Of a DNA stretch of 64,000 nt, positions 1 through 8,825 are shown piece by piece (within the stretch, counting starts at the first letter, position 1; each line of letters begins with the position of its first letter). Under the pieces are notes generated by a model. That model did not search any database, was not told where the DNA came from, and saw only the letters and a program-made list of their open reading frames with translations. Made by a program: the position numbers and the translations under genes. The stretch is taken from assembly GCF_031326345.1 (NCBI RefSeq), contig NZ_CP133671.1, forward strand, positions 2,542,001 through 2,606,000. Direction: 5' to 3'. Source of the stretch: Aureispira sp. CCB-E. Its GTDB lineage: Bacteria; Bacteroidota; Bacteroidia; Chitinophagales; Saprospiraceae.

Positions 1-404
1 GTGATTGAAATTAAAACCAGTACATTTTTTTTTCGATTGAGCCAGAATTCCCAAAGAAACTCACCTTCTTTAGAAGTTTCTTTGCAGGTTTGTTTCCAGA
101 CATTTTCCCTAATCTTAACAGGTTCACTAGTTGGTTCGTAGCGTTCAGTAAACATATTTAGTGTACTGACCATAATTTCATCTGTGACACCTTGTGCAAA
201 GTAATAACTAGCTACAGTCATTGCGGAGCTGTTGTCGCCAGGGTTGATATTTAAGATATTCTTTTCGTAGGTCTGTTGAAGGGTTTCTGGGTATTCCAAA
301 GAATAAAAACCATTGGCACTTTTAAACTCCTTTTTGACAACTTCGGATGCACAACTACTTATAAAAAAACAAAAAATAAAAAGGAATTTAAAATATTGGA
401 ACAT
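1..404 (-). CDS. Lipoprotein of unknown function (3' end outside window)
   Basis: An open frame begins at an ATG (complement 402-404) and runs off the window edge after 134 codons. The N-terminus is a lipoprotein signal: a hydrophobic Phe/Ile/Leu stretch followed by the lipobox I-S-S-C with Cys18, so the mature protein is probably lipid-anchored in an envelope membrane. The visible mature part is soluble-looking, with alternating hydrophobic residues and several Trp, and matches no family I recognise. It lies downstream of mutL on the same strand, about 95 bp away, with a hairpin between them, so it may have its own promoter. The reading frame and the lipobox are clear; the function is unknown. 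Confidence 0.75.
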   Translation of the reverse strand, partial: MFQYFKFLFIFCFFISSCASEVVKKEFKSANGFYSLEYPETLQQTYEKNILNINPGDNSSAMTVASYYFAQGVTDEIMVSTLNMFTERYEPTSEPVKIRENVWKQTCKETSKEGEFLWEFWLNRKKNVLVLISI

Positions 405-452
405 AATAAAATATTAAAAATGGTATCTAAAAAATAAGTATGTCATTGTAGC

Positions 453-494
453 ATTTTGTAGCTGTTTGATTTTTTGTCCAAACAACTACAAAAT
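453..494 (-). terminator. Hairpin after mutL, candidate terminator
   Basis: A 16-bp stem with one mismatch (453-468 pairs with 479-494) and a 10-nt loop lies immediately after the mutL stop codon. There is no clear T-run beyond the stem on the minus strand, so a fully intrinsic terminator is uncertain. Confidence 0.4.
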
Positions 495-498
495 AATG

Positions 499-2460
499 TT
501 ATTCAAAACGTTTGCTTAATTCTACCAAATCCATAGAAATAAACGTTTTATGTCCATTGGGACCAACATAAGGAACTTGACAGGCAAATAACTCATTAAT
601 TAATTGTTGCATTTCAACAGGCTCTAATGGTTTACCTGCTTTGATAGAAGCTTGATAGGCGAGAGAACGTGCAATATTATCATAAAGATCAATTTTTAGA
701 TCAATATTTTGCTTGAACTGTTCAATCAATTTGGTAATAATGGTTTGTTCATTTTGTTGGCTTAGCTCACTAGGCAAGCCGTGAACAATAAAGCTATTGG
801 TACCAAACTCTTTAATATCTAAGCCCAACTCATTTAATTGTGGCAGCAAATCTTTAAGCAAGGTAGCATCAGATACCGAAAGCTCTACAGTTTGCGGAAA
901 TAGAAGTTTTTGAGTGGTAGCTCGTTTGTTTTCAAATTGATATAAATAGCGTTCGTACATGATGCGCTGATGTGCTGTATGTTGGTCTATCAGCAAGAAA
1001 CCAGACTTAATAGGACTGACAATATAGCGATTGTGCAATTGATATAAATGCTTGGTTGTGGCACTATCTACTGCTTGTTTAGTAGGGGGAGGTGTCGCAG
1101 AGGCTTTGCTAGAGAAAGTCATTTCTTGCGAGTTATCGTTGTCCTCGTGTCGTTCCTCGTCCCCAATAGCAGAAGAAAAGAGTGTTTGTTCCTCTTGTTC
1201 TAATTTTTGTCCTTGTTCCAGGGCCTCATTCTCGATATTTTCATACAGTTTCTCCCAATTTTGCAAATTGGAGAGTTCTGTTTCTGATTTTTGACGCTTG
1301 TGTTGCGTTGAAAAAGGCTGTTTGGAGGCACTCATTTTAGAACTAAATGTTTGTCCTTCTTGTGCCTCTTTTTTCGAAAAATTAAGATTTAATGCTGTTA
1401 GATCTAGGTTAGCATCGTCTAAGTGCTGCGAAATACCACTTTCTACTTCAAAGTCAAGGGTTGGAGTAATGCTGTTTTGAGCCAAGGCATGGCGAGCGGT
1501 AACTCTCAAATAATTGTAAACCAAACGTTCGTCTTCAAACTTGATTTCTTGTTTGGTAGGATGAACATTAACATCAATTTTCGCAGGGTCAATTTCAAAA
1601 AAAACGACATACAAAGGATAGACTTTTTCAGGCAACAAATCCTCGTAAGCACTTAAAATAGCATGATTTAGATAACCACTTTTGATGTATCGATTATTGA
1701 CAAAGAAAAACTGGTCCCCTCTAGTTTTTTTAGCCGCATCGGGTTTCCCAATATAGCCTTTGATTTTGATAATATCGGTATCTTCTTGGATTGGAATTAA
1801 GTTCTTATTGACCTTGTTGCCCAAAATACCGACAATACGTTGTCGCAAATTGGAAATAGGAAGGTGGTATAACTTAGCAGAGTTATGATGCAAAGAAAAG
1901 AAAATATCAGGATGAGCTAAGGCCACGTGCTGAAACTCATCGATAATATGTCGCATCTCAACCGTATCAGACTTTAAAAAGTTACGACGAGCAGGGACGT
2001 TAAAAAACAAATTTTTAACAGAAATAGACGTACCCGCTGCTGTTTGACAAGGCTCTTGAGTAACAATTCGAGAGCCTGCAATTTTAATTTGTATGCCTAA
2101 CTCTTCTTGTTGTTGTTTGGTACGCATCTCGACTTGTGCTACCGCCGCAATCGAAGCCATTGCTTCGCCTCGGAAACCTTTAGTTCGGATAGAGAACAAA
2201 TCTTCTGTTTGGCGTATTTTGGAAGTCGCATGACGTTCAAAACACATACGGGCATCCGTTTCAGACATTCCAATTCCATCGTCAACAACTTGAATAAGCG
2301 TTTTACCCGCATTTTTGATGATCAGACGGATGTTTTTAGCGCCTGCATCAATCGAGTTTTCTAGCAATTCTTTGACAACAGATGCAGGGCGTTGAACAAC
2401 CTCTCCTGCTGCAATCTGATTAGCAATGTGGTCAGGTAATAATTGTATTAAATCTGCCAT
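499..2460 (-). CDS. mutL: DNA mismatch repair protein MutL
   Basis: MutL, 653 residues, couples MutS mismatch recognition to downstream repair. The N-terminal GHKL ATPase is clear: the opening IANQIAAGEVVQRPASVVKE, the ELLENSIDAGA helix with the catalytic Glu, DDGIGM and FRGEA motifs, then the transducer domain with NVHPTKQEIKF. A low-complexity Glu/Gln/Ser-rich linker spans about residues 345-465. The C-terminal dimerisation domain begins near residue 467. Its metal-site motif reads DQHTAHQRIMYE (492-503), where the endonuclease consensus DQHAx2Ex4E has Glu in place of Gln498. The later CPHGRP-type motif reads GPNGHK, so nuclease activity is doubtful. The ATG at 2460 gives the canonical MutL start. 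Confidence 0.97.
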   Translation of the reverse strand: MADLIQLLPDHIANQIAAGEVVQRPASVVKELLENSIDAGAKNIRLIIKNAGKTLIQVVDDGIGMSETDARMCFERHATSKIRQTEDLFSIRTKGFRGEAMASIAAVAQVEMRTKQQQEELGIQIKIAGSRIVTQEPCQTAAGTSISVKNLFFNVPARRNFLKSDTVEMRHIIDEFQHVALAHPDIFFSLHHNSAKLYHLPISNLRQRIVGILGNKVNKNLIPIQEDTDIIKIKGYIGKPDAAKKTRGDQFFFVNNRYIKSGYLNHAILSAYEDLLPEKVYPLYVVFFEIDPAKIDVNVHPTKQEIKFEDERLVYNYLRVTARHALAQNSITPTLDFEVESGISQHLDDANLDLTALNLNFSKKEAQEGQTFSSKMSASKQPFSTQHKRQKSETELSNLQNWEKLYENIENEALEQGQKLEQEEQTLFSSAIGDEERHEDNDNSQEMTFSSKASATPPPTKQAVDSATTKHLYQLHNRYIVSPIKSGFLLIDQHTAHQRIMYERYLYQFENKRATTQKLLFPQTVELSVSDATLLKDLLPQLNELGLDIKEFGTNSFIVHGLPSELSQQNEQTIITKLIEQFKQNIDLKIDLYDNIARSLAYQASIKAGKPLEPVEMQQLINELFACQVPYVGPNGHKTFISMDLVELSKRFE

Positions 2461-2476
2461 GTATTGTTTAATGTGG

Positions 2477-2836
2477 TTAATTATACTCTTCTAAAAGTTC
2501 GTATTCTTGGCTTTCTAAAGGAAACCATTGTTTCATTAGCTTAGGCAATAAACTATCTAATATAAAATAGCTAGCAACAGACAAAGCAATGATAATCAGC
2601 AAAAGTCTAAAAGAGGAAGAACTAGTGAAGCCTTTTCTTTTGTGTTTGCTGTCTGAATATTTATAATTTCCAAACTCTTGGCGAATGCGCATTTTTGTCA
2701 AATCGCCATCTGCATTTTGGTTTTGTCTACTTTTTATACGACGTTCTAAAGCTTCTTTGTCAGCGTCATAAAAACGAGGCTTATAGCCAAATTCTCTGGG
2801 TTTAAATTTTGTAGTACTATTAAATAACTTTAACAT
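2477..2836 (-). CDS. Small single-pass membrane protein, conserved in Bacteroidota
   Basis: The start is placed at the ATG at 2836 (protein MLKLFNSTTK..., 119 residues). An in-frame ATG at 2869 would add 11 residues that look like non-coding translation. The protein has a basic, charged N-terminal half with a REFGYKPRFYDADKEALERR segment, a Ser/Lys-rich linker, one transmembrane helix (about residues 76-97) and a short acidic C-terminus. This pattern matches a small family found beside mutL-type genes in Bacteroidota that has no known function. It lies 16 bp upstream of mutL and 37 bp downstream of the J-domain gene, so the three are probably cotranscribed. Confidence 0.7.
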   Translation of the reverse strand: MLKLFNSTTKFKPREFGYKPRFYDADKEALERRIKSRQNQNADGDLTKMRIRQEFGNYKYSDSKHKRKGFTSSSSFRLLLIIIALSVASYFILDSLLPKLMKQWFPLESQEYELLEEYN

Positions 2837-2873
2837 AAGGTCATTTTTTGAACAAAATAATACAATCAAGCAT

Positions 2874-3665
2874 CTAAAACATAGGATTCATACGATGCAT
2901 TGCAAATAGCAAAATGATAATTATAAAAAACATCATCGCAATTAAAACATAAGCAATCCCTTGTTCTCCACGTCGATTGACAGCTTGTTTTTGAGCAACG
3001 GAAGTAGAAGCTGTTGATGTTGCAATAGGTTTACGGGGAGATTTTGTTTTTGTTTTTTTCTTTTGGGGCTTTTTTTCTATTGTGTGTTTGTCTTTTTGTT
3101 GTTTCGTTGTCTCCAAAAGCCCATCTTGACGTTGTTTGACGGCAGCTTTTTGAGGTGAATAATCTAAATTTTTGAGGGCTAGGTTTTTGGTACTTGTCTT
3201 GTTAGAATGGCTATTACTAGCTTTGAGTGTTAATGTTAATCGTTCTTGCGTAACATCTATTTCAGAGAGTCGAATGGTTTGAGTACCATTCGAAGCAACC
3301 TGCCCAATTAAATTAATTTCAACCAACTCGGCATTTAAAACTTCCCAAGAAATGGTTAACAAGTCGTTTTTTCGGACCGATTTTTTGGAAGCAAAAAAAG
3401 AAGCAATGACAGGGGCAGGTCCCGCTAATATTTCATTGACTTCTGCATCCAATTCTTTGCTCAAAGCTTTGTCATACCTAAATCGTTTGTGATCATCACT
3501 CAATACTTCATAGGCTTCTTTAATTTTGCCATAATGCATGACAAAAAAGGGATCGTTACCGTTTTCTTTAGGATGAAATTTGAGCGATAGTTTTTGATAA
3601 GCTCGTTGAATTTCGGATAGGGTAGCGTTTTTGGAGATGCCTAATATGTAATAATAGTCTTTCAC
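2874..3665 (-). CDS. Membrane-anchored J-domain protein with altered HPD motif
   Basis: The N-terminal 65 residues are a J domain ([21 protein letters not shown], then [19 protein letters not shown]). The invariant HPD tripeptide that stimulates DnaK reads HPK (residues 31-33), so normal Hsp70 activation is doubtful. An Ig-like region follows (about residues 90-165; pattern ...[18 protein letters not shown]), then a Lys/Thr-rich linker and one C-terminal transmembrane helix (about 240-260). The J domain would therefore sit in the cytoplasm or periplasm depending on topology. The GTG start at 3665 is preferred because it gives the family's usual [10 protein letters not shown] opening, and because a -7 box overlaps the region just upstream of it. 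An ATG at 3680 is the alternative. Confidence 0.8.
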   Translation of the reverse strand: MKDYYYILGISKNATLSEIQRAYQKLSLKFHPKENGNDPFFVMHYGKIKEAYEVLSDDHKRFRYDKALSKELDAEVNEILAGPAPVIASFFASKKSVRKNDLLTISWEVLNAELVEINLIGQVASNGTQTIRLSEIDVTQERLTLTLKASNSHSNKTSTKNLALKNLDYSPQKAAVKQRQDGLLETTKQQKDKHTIEKKPQKKKTKTKSPRKPIATSTASTSVAQKQAVNRRGEQGIAYVLIAMMFFIIIILLFAMHRMNPMF

Positions 3666-3669
3666 AGAA

Positions 3670-3677
3670 CAAATATA
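3670..3677 (-). promoter_or_regulatory. Bacteroidota -7 box (TATATTTG) for J-domain gene
   Basis: TATATTTG on the minus strand matches the TAnnTTTG consensus of the Bacteroidota primary sigma factor. It ends only 4 nt before the GTG start at 3665, which would give a leaderless or nearly leaderless transcript. No -33 TTTG was identified. Confidence 0.4.
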
Positions 3678-3712
3678 CATTTTTTTAAGGGAAGAAGGAA
3701 GGGGTTTTTTAA

Positions 3713-3721
3713 GTAAAACTA
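3713..3721. repeat. Target-site duplication, left copy (gtaaaacta)
   Basis: The 9-bp sequence gtaaaacta directly abuts the left inverted repeat of the insertion sequence. It is repeated exactly at 4880-4888 next to the right end, as expected for IS4-family insertion. Confidence 0.9.
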
Positions 3722-3738
3722 CTAAGTACAGGACAAAA
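3722..3738. repeat. IS left terminal inverted repeat
   Basis: CTAAGTACAGGACAAAA is the exact reverse complement of 4863-4879. The transposase stop codon and its last codons lie inside this repeat. Confidence 0.93.
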
Positions 3739-4792
3739 GTTTTAATTCCTGAAATAAAGTTAAAAAGTTAAGTAAACGTTCTTTGATATAATCTAAGCCA
3801 AATCTAAAAATACTAAAGAGTTTAGCTTTTCGAGTTTTTAGTTTTTTTATTGGAATTTTACCCCCTCTTTTGATTAACCATTCTCCTGTTTTATAAGACC
3901 AAACAAAGGCTATTGCAACAAGAAATAGTAGACTGGATAATCTAGATGGTGCTGTTACATGAGTATCCTCAAAATTAAATCCTCTTGTTTTACAAGCTGA
4001 GAAAAAAACTTCGATTCCCCAGCGTTCTTGATAAATTCTTTTACCTTTTGAAATAGGTTTGTTACTTATCAAAATAAGCCATTCAGATTTACCTAGTTTC
4101 TGACCTCCAATATAAAGTTGGTGCTTGAAAAGTATTCTTTGTTTTCTCAAAGCTTTAAAAGTTGATTGGCTAAAGTATTTGCCAACTTTTACTTCTTTTA
4201 TTTGTCCAAACTTTCGCATCAAACTGTTACTTCGGATTCTAATAATAAAAATTAAAGGCAAAGATTTTAAATAGCTTATCCATTGATTACCAATAAACTC
4301 ACGGTCTGCTAACAAATATTTGATTTGCCCTTTTTGCTTTATTGTTAAATGACTCATCAAGCTTTGCATTAAATCTATCCGTTCCTGTTGAGAAGAGTTA
4401 CCTCTTTTGTCTAATAGAGTCCAAATAAGTGGTATTGCTGTTCCATTATAGCTAATACCTATTAGTAAAATATTGATGTTGATTTTCCCAAATTTCCAAT
4501 TGGTTCTATCAATGCTCAGAGCTACCCACTGATTACTAAAAACAATGAGTTTCCAAACTAATTGAATATAGCACTTACGACAGAATTTGTATTCTTTCAT
4601 GAAACGTTGAATCCTTTTGAAATTAGATTCTCGTTTTGCAAAAGGGTTCAATACCAGCGAAAGTTGAGCATAGCTAATGCTGCTCATTTTTATTATGGAA
4701 ATAACCAGCTTACTCAACATGGTCAATCGCTGACTTTGACCAGCAAAATGATCAGATAATATATCTTTAAGAACTTTTTCTGTATCTTTCAT
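3722..4792 (-). CDS. IS4-family DDE transposase
   Basis: This 356-residue transposase catalyses cut-and-paste transposition of the surrounding element. The RNase-H-fold catalytic triad is visible: Asp95 (ALSIDRTNW), Asp163 (LLADREFIG) and Glu261. The Glu lies in a perfect IS4 signature Y-x2-R-x3-E-x6-K, with Tyr254, Arg257, Glu261 and Lys268 ([15 protein letters not shown]). The N-terminal part up to about residue 75 is a helical DNA-binding region. The gene is uninterrupted and its TAG stop is formed by the first three bases of the left inverted repeat, so the coding sequence runs to the very tip of the element. All catalytic residues are present, so it is predicted to be active. Confidence 0.95.
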   Translation of the reverse strand: MKDTEKVLKDILSDHFAGQSQRLTMLSKLVISIIKMSSISYAQLSLVLNPFAKRESNFKRIQRFMKEYKFCRKCYIQLVWKLIVFSNQWVALSIDRTNWKFGKININILLIGISYNGTAIPLIWTLLDKRGNSSQQERIDLMQSLMSHLTIKQKGQIKYLLADREFIGNQWISYLKSLPLIFIIRIRSNSLMRKFGQIKEVKVGKYFSQSTFKALRKQRILFKHQLYIGGQKLGKSEWLILISNKPISKGKRIYQERWGIEVFFSACKTRGFNFEDTHVTAPSRLSSLLFLVAIAFVWSYKTGEWLIKRGGKIPIKKLKTRKAKLFSIFRFGLDYIKERLLNFLTLFQELKLLSCT

Positions 4793-4862
4793 TCGGAGTT
4801 ATTGAAGTTTGTAAATAGTGATTTCGCAACTACTAATTTACTAATTTTTCAATTTCTCCATT

Positions 4863-4879
4863 TTTTGTCCTGTACTTAG
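4863..4879. repeat. IS right terminal inverted repeat
   Basis: Reverse complement of 3722-3738 over 17 bp without mismatch. It lies about 70 bp upstream of the transposase start codon, so the transposase promoter probably lies in the intervening sequence. Confidence 0.93.
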
Positions 4880-4888
4880 GTAAAACTA
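4880..4888. repeat. Target-site duplication, right copy (gtaaaacta)
   Basis: Exact copy of 3713-3721 immediately outside the right inverted repeat of the insertion sequence. Confidence 0.9.
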
Positions 4889-4913
4889 CTCAAAAGAAAA
4901 ATTTAATCTAGGC

Positions 4914-6713
4914 TTAATTCGTTGTCGGTTGTTCTGGCGGGATACCACAAGGCAAGGCAATGCTAGCCAATCGACCAATGAATGCCAAATCATCCCTTAG
5001 TTGTTTTCTTCTAAGCTCTTCGGCATAAAAAGCAGCTTGATATTCTAAGTCTACACGAATCTTGTTAAACTTCGTATGGTTTGATTCCATTTTTTGTAAC
5101 GTTTGGTTCAAGGTTTGTGCCGTTATCGGTTGAGGATTTAGGCGTACTCGAATGGTGGGGGTGACTTTAAAATTAGTTTGGTCGTAAAAAGCCTCTTTTC
5201 CCTGATAGGCAACAACGACAGCCTGTGCGGTTTGCATTTTTTTATAGAGCAGAAAAGGGTCACCACGATAGCCCTCTTTAAATAATTCTTTATCAGTACT
5301 TTTGAAGGCAAAAATACTACTGATATTGGGATCGACACTATAAACGTGTACTCGATCGTATTGTTTGCCATTGGTAACACGAATTTCTAAATCAAACTTA
5401 TCCAAAGGCTTTAGAGTTTCGGCTACAGTGATCCAACCCATTTTATCTAGCTTGAAACCAAATTTATTCAAACGGTAAGTTGCTCGTTTTTGTAAAACTT
5501 TTTGATAGTCTGTTCGTATTTTTTTTGCAGCCTTAGCTTTCTTTTCAAGCTCTTTATCCAATGCTTTTTTGAGTTCAACTAATTGTGTTCTTGTTTTTTT
5601 GAGCTGTTGGCTATAATAATTACCTAAATTCTTAACAGAAGGAGGCAAGTCTTTTATATTGCCCAAGTTTTCTCTAGCAAAGGCTTTGAATTGCATCCGA
5701 TAATCAGAATTGCTGCCTAGTAATTGAGCAACTTTTTCGTCACAACGTGCCATATCCCAATCTAGGTGGTTGATATAAATATCCAAGGCAGCTTGTTCTC
5801 TAGCCAAATGGAGGTAGTGCAGGCGTTGTTCAAAAGCTTTGGTGGCAATTAAGGTATTAGCAAACTGTCTTTTTTTGATCACTTTGATGGCACTAGGGTC
5901 TATACCTGTGCAGCTTGTGGTGGAATCTATACCATGGTCAGCATGACTGCCTTCATCTTGAAAAAAATTAAAACTTGTGTTGGGCAAGGCTGGTTTTTTC
6001 TGTGAATTTCTATCATGAGGATACATGGCACCAAAACTATAATACAAGCTATCTAAAAGTGCTGTAGTCGCTACTTTATAATTTCGAAAAGGCAAATGTT
6101 TTTGTGCGGTATTGGCAAAGTTTGGGGGTAAAAAATCAAGTTCTTCCAGATCAACAGGAATTAAATATTGTTTGGGTGGGGTAGGCTTTAGCCATTGCAT
6201 TTCTCCTTGAGGATTGCGAATTCCTTCAAAAATAAGCGGGTTTTTTAGTTCTGTTTGTCGATTAGTTGCGATATAAACGGGATTACTTTGATTAAATGCG
6301 AGTTGTTCACCATCGGCAGTAGCATTGATAAAAAGTGTTGCCCCATTTTTTAAGACAGCATCTTTGTACTGACCACTAATGTTTGACTGAATTTGCTCTT
6401 CTAAATTAGCAATATCTGTTACCTCTATGGTAATTTCTTTTTCTACGATACGTCCATTTTTGTCTCGAAATGCTCCCTTGGGAATAGACAAGATGGTGCC
6501 GTTGGTAGTTTCTACAACATGATCCTCCAAGCCACTTAGCTTAAAAAATTCACTTTTTTTGAATGTTTCTATAAAAGGGTCGCCAGGGTGGTATTTTATT
6601 TTTTCTGTGAAGGCATTTATATCAATGGCAACCTTAGAATCGGTATTGGAGTCATCAGAGTTACAAGCTATAAATGCAATCGTCAGTAGACAGAATATTA
6701 AATATGGTTTCAT
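4914..6713 (-). CDS. Large lipoprotein with ZU5-like N-terminal domain
   Basis: This 599-residue protein has a lipoprotein signal (IAFIAC, lipid-modified Cys17) followed by an Asp/Ser/Asn spacer, so it is exported and membrane-anchored. Residues about 45-110 contain the pattern ETTNGTILSIPKGAFRDKNG, with a following beta-rich strand, resembling ZU5-type beta-sandwiches common in Bacteroidota surface proteins. A Lys/Leu/Ala-rich coiled coil spans about residues 355-415, then a beta-rich domain and a C-terminal helical segment rich in Glu and Arg. The catalytic function, if any, is unknown. The gene now lies directly behind the IS element, whose insertion left its stop codon about 25 bp from the duplication. 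Confidence 0.75.
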   Translation of the reverse strand: MKPYLIFCLLTIAFIACNSDDSNTDSKVAIDINAFTEKIKYHPGDPFIETFKKSEFFKLSGLEDHVVETTNGTILSIPKGAFRDKNGRIVEKEITIEVTDIANLEEQIQSNISGQYKDAVLKNGATLFINATADGEQLAFNQSNPVYIATNRQTELKNPLIFEGIRNPQGEMQWLKPTPPKQYLIPVDLEELDFLPPNFANTAQKHLPFRNYKVATTALLDSLYYSFGAMYPHDRNSQKKPALPNTSFNFFQDEGSHADHGIDSTTSCTGIDPSAIKVIKKRQFANTLIATKAFEQRLHYLHLAREQAALDIYINHLDWDMARCDEKVAQLLGSNSDYRMQFKAFARENLGNIKDLPPSVKNLGNYYSQQLKKTRTQLVELKKALDKELEKKAKAAKKIRTDYQKVLQKRATYRLNKFGFKLDKMGWITVAETLKPLDKFDLEIRVTNGKQYDRVHVYSVDPNISSIFAFKSTDKELFKEGYRGDPFLLYKKMQTAQAVVVAYQGKEAFYDQTNFKVTPTIRVRLNPQPITAQTLNQTLQKMESNHTKFNKIRVDLEYQAAFYAEELRRKQLRDDLAFIGRLASIALPCGIPPEQPTTN

Positions 6714-6812
6714 GAGTATGGATTTTATTATGATTAAGATGAGTGTCGTTCTCTAAAATGTTACTAATAAAGATGTATTTATGATCGTTTTTGGTGCTTT
6801 GGGGAATAAAAA

Positions 6813-8627
6813 CTACATCATTTGCAGTTGCACCAACCGTTGATAAATGCCTTTGGCTGCCAACAATTCCTGATGAGTGCCCTGTTCAACAATTTTTCCT
6901 TCTTGCAACACTACAATTTTGTCTACATGTTGGATGGTCGAAAGGCGATGTGCAATGACAATCGAAGTTCGATTTTGCATCACTCGAAGCAATGCTTCTT
7001 GAACCAATCGTTCGGAAGCAGAATCTAGGGCAGATGTTGCTTCGTCTAAAATGAGGATTGGTGGATTTCTGAGAATGGCCCTTGCAATCGTAATGCGCTG
7101 TCGTTGTCCTCCACTTAGTTTATTGCCTCGATCTCCAATAGAGGTTTGATACCCTTGTTCCATTTGAACAATAAATTCGTGGGCATTGGCAATTTTGGCA
7201 GCCGCTTCAACTTCTTCTTTTCGAACATTTTCTAAGCCAAATACAATATTATTATAAATGGTATCATTAAAAAGAATTGCTTCTTGAGAAACCATACTCA
7301 TCAATCCTCGAAGCGCTTTGAGTTGGTAGTTTTTGATATTAATACCATCCAACAAAATTTCACCTTCTGTTAAATCATAAAAACGAGGAATTAAGTCAAT
7401 TAAGGTTGATTTTCCAGCGCCAGAAGCTCCAACTAAGGCAATCGAGCTGCCTTTGGGAATAGTTAAGTTAATATCGTGTAGGATTGTTCGCTCTTGGTTG
7501 TACTGAAAATGGACATTTTTAAAGCTGATTTCTTTGGAGAAATTTTGTATGTTTTGAGCATTGGGCAAATCATCAATACCAATAGGCGCGTTCAAAATGT
7601 CGTTGATACGCTCAATTGCTGCGCTTCCTTTTTGAATGGCATAATAGGCACTAGAAAATGATTTTGCAGGATCAATAATATTGTAAAACATACTAATGAA
7701 CACCACAAATGTAGAGGCTTCAAAGGTACCTTGAAAAACTAGAGAACCGCCAAACATTAAAAGTACGACAACAACCGAAACGCCTAAAAATTCAGTTAGG
7801 GGAGAGGATAAATCTTTGCGGCGCATAATGCGTACCATCGTTTGTTCATAATGATGATTTTCTGTTTCAAAGTTATTTTCTTGATACCTTTCTGCGTTAA
7901 AAGCGCGCACAATTCTAAGTCCTCCTAGTGCCTCGTCCAAAATAGAAAGTAAACGACCTTGAGATTCTTGGGCAGCAGTAGATTTTCGTTTTAATGTCCG
8001 AGCAATCCCTCCTATAATCAAACCCACAAATAAGATTAAAATAAATGAAAATCCAGTTAATAAGGGGCTAATATAAAGCATGACAAGCAAAGAGCCTATA
8101 ATCATGATGGGAGAACGAACAACTGTTTCTACAGATTGCAAGACAGACCATTGAATTTCCTGCACATCAATGGTTATCCTTGACATTAAGTCCCCTTTGC
8201 GTTCTTCTGAAAAATAGGAAAGTGGCAAGTACAAGAGTTTTTCAAAAACCGCTTTTCGAATTCTTTTTTCAATGCCATATCGAACCGGTGTCATGACGTA
8301 CAGTGCCAAGTATCGAAATAAATTTTTGAACAAAAAAGTACCCACTACAATAGCAGAAACTAAAATCAATCCCGCTTCTTTGCCGTTTTCAATGATGTAC
8401 TGATTCAAACTAGTATTAAAATACTGTTTCCAGCCAGCAATAAAACCTTGTTCCGTTACAGCACTATGTGTTATGGCTTCTGTTGCAAATAAAATGTCTA
8501 AAAATGGCTTTAGAACCAAAAAAGAAGCAATGGTAAATAAGGCGGCAAGAATATTAAAGAGCACATTTAGAGCCGCATAAGATTTATAAAATTGTAGATA
8601 GTGTAATGTCTTGAGAAAATGCTGCAT
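6813..8627 (-). CDS. ABC exporter, MsbA/LmrA type (fused TMD-NBD)
   Basis: A 604-residue half-transporter, expected to homodimerise in the inner membrane and export a lipid or hydrophobic compound. The N-terminal part (about residues 15-320) has six transmembrane helices of the type I exporter fold, including the coupling segment FSEERKGDLMSRITIDV. The ATPase domain follows with Walker A GASGAGKST (about 397-405), Q-loop VSQEAILF, signature LSGGQRQR, Walker B ILILDEATSALD and switch His in IAHRLST, all intact. Its length and order match MsbA-like lipid flippases, common in Bacteroidota, but the substrate cannot be read from sequence. A palindromic site lies about 45 bp upstream of the start. 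Confidence 0.9.
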   Translation of the reverse strand: MQHFLKTLHYLQFYKSYAALNVLFNILAALFTIASFLVLKPFLDILFATEAITHSAVTEQGFIAGWKQYFNTSLNQYIIENGKEAGLILVSAIVVGTFLFKNLFRYLALYVMTPVRYGIEKRIRKAVFEKLLYLPLSYFSEERKGDLMSRITIDVQEIQWSVLQSVETVVRSPIMIIGSLLVMLYISPLLTGFSFILILFVGLIIGGIARTLKRKSTAAQESQGRLLSILDEALGGLRIVRAFNAERYQENNFETENHHYEQTMVRIMRRKDLSSPLTEFLGVSVVVVLLMFGGSLVFQGTFEASTFVVFISMFYNIIDPAKSFSSAYYAIQKGSAAIERINDILNAPIGIDDLPNAQNIQNFSKEISFKNVHFQYNQERTILHDINLTIPKGSSIALVGASGAGKSTLIDLIPRFYDLTEGEILLDGINIKNYQLKALRGLMSMVSQEAILFNDTIYNNIVFGLENVRKEEVEAAAKIANAHEFIVQMEQGYQTSIGDRGNKLSGGQRQRITIARAILRNPPILILDEATSALDSASERLVQEALLRVMQNRTSIVIAHRLSTIQHVDKIVVLQEGKIVEQGTHQELLAAKGIYQRLVQLQMM

Positions 8628-8672
8628 TCATTTTGGTTTATTAGAAAAGTAATACGCTATAATTTGTGGTGC

Positions 8673-8692
8673 TATTCTATCGAAATAGAATA
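8673..8692. promoter_or_regulatory. Palindrome upstream of ABC exporter, possible operator
   Basis: TATTCTAT-cgaa-ATAGAATA is a perfect 8-bp inverted repeat with a 4-bp centre, 46 bp upstream of the exporter start codon. It could be a dimeric repressor site or an RNA hairpin in the leader. Position and symmetry are the only evidence. Confidence 0.3.
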
Positions 8693-8825
8693 TTTGAGAA
8701 TGTACTAAGCCAAAGAACGTTATTTTTTGGTTGGTTAGAGAGAATACGGTCTGGATTTTTTGATTCGGTACTTATTTCGGTACTTTTTTGAAAGCCCAAT
8801 CAACTTAGTGGATTTGTTGTTCATT

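Larger units (their letters stand above)
3722..4879 (-). mobile_element. IS4-family insertion sequence, complete
   Basis: A 1158-bp element carries one transposase gene. The left end CTAAGTACAGGACAAAA (3722-3738) and right end (4863-4879) are perfect 17-bp inverted repeats. They are flanked by identical 9-bp direct repeats (3713-3721 and 4880-4888). The element sits between the J-domain gene and a lipoprotein gene, all on the minus strand, and interrupts neither. Intact ends, intact duplication and an intact transposase argue for a recent and probably still functional insertion. Confidence 0.95.
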
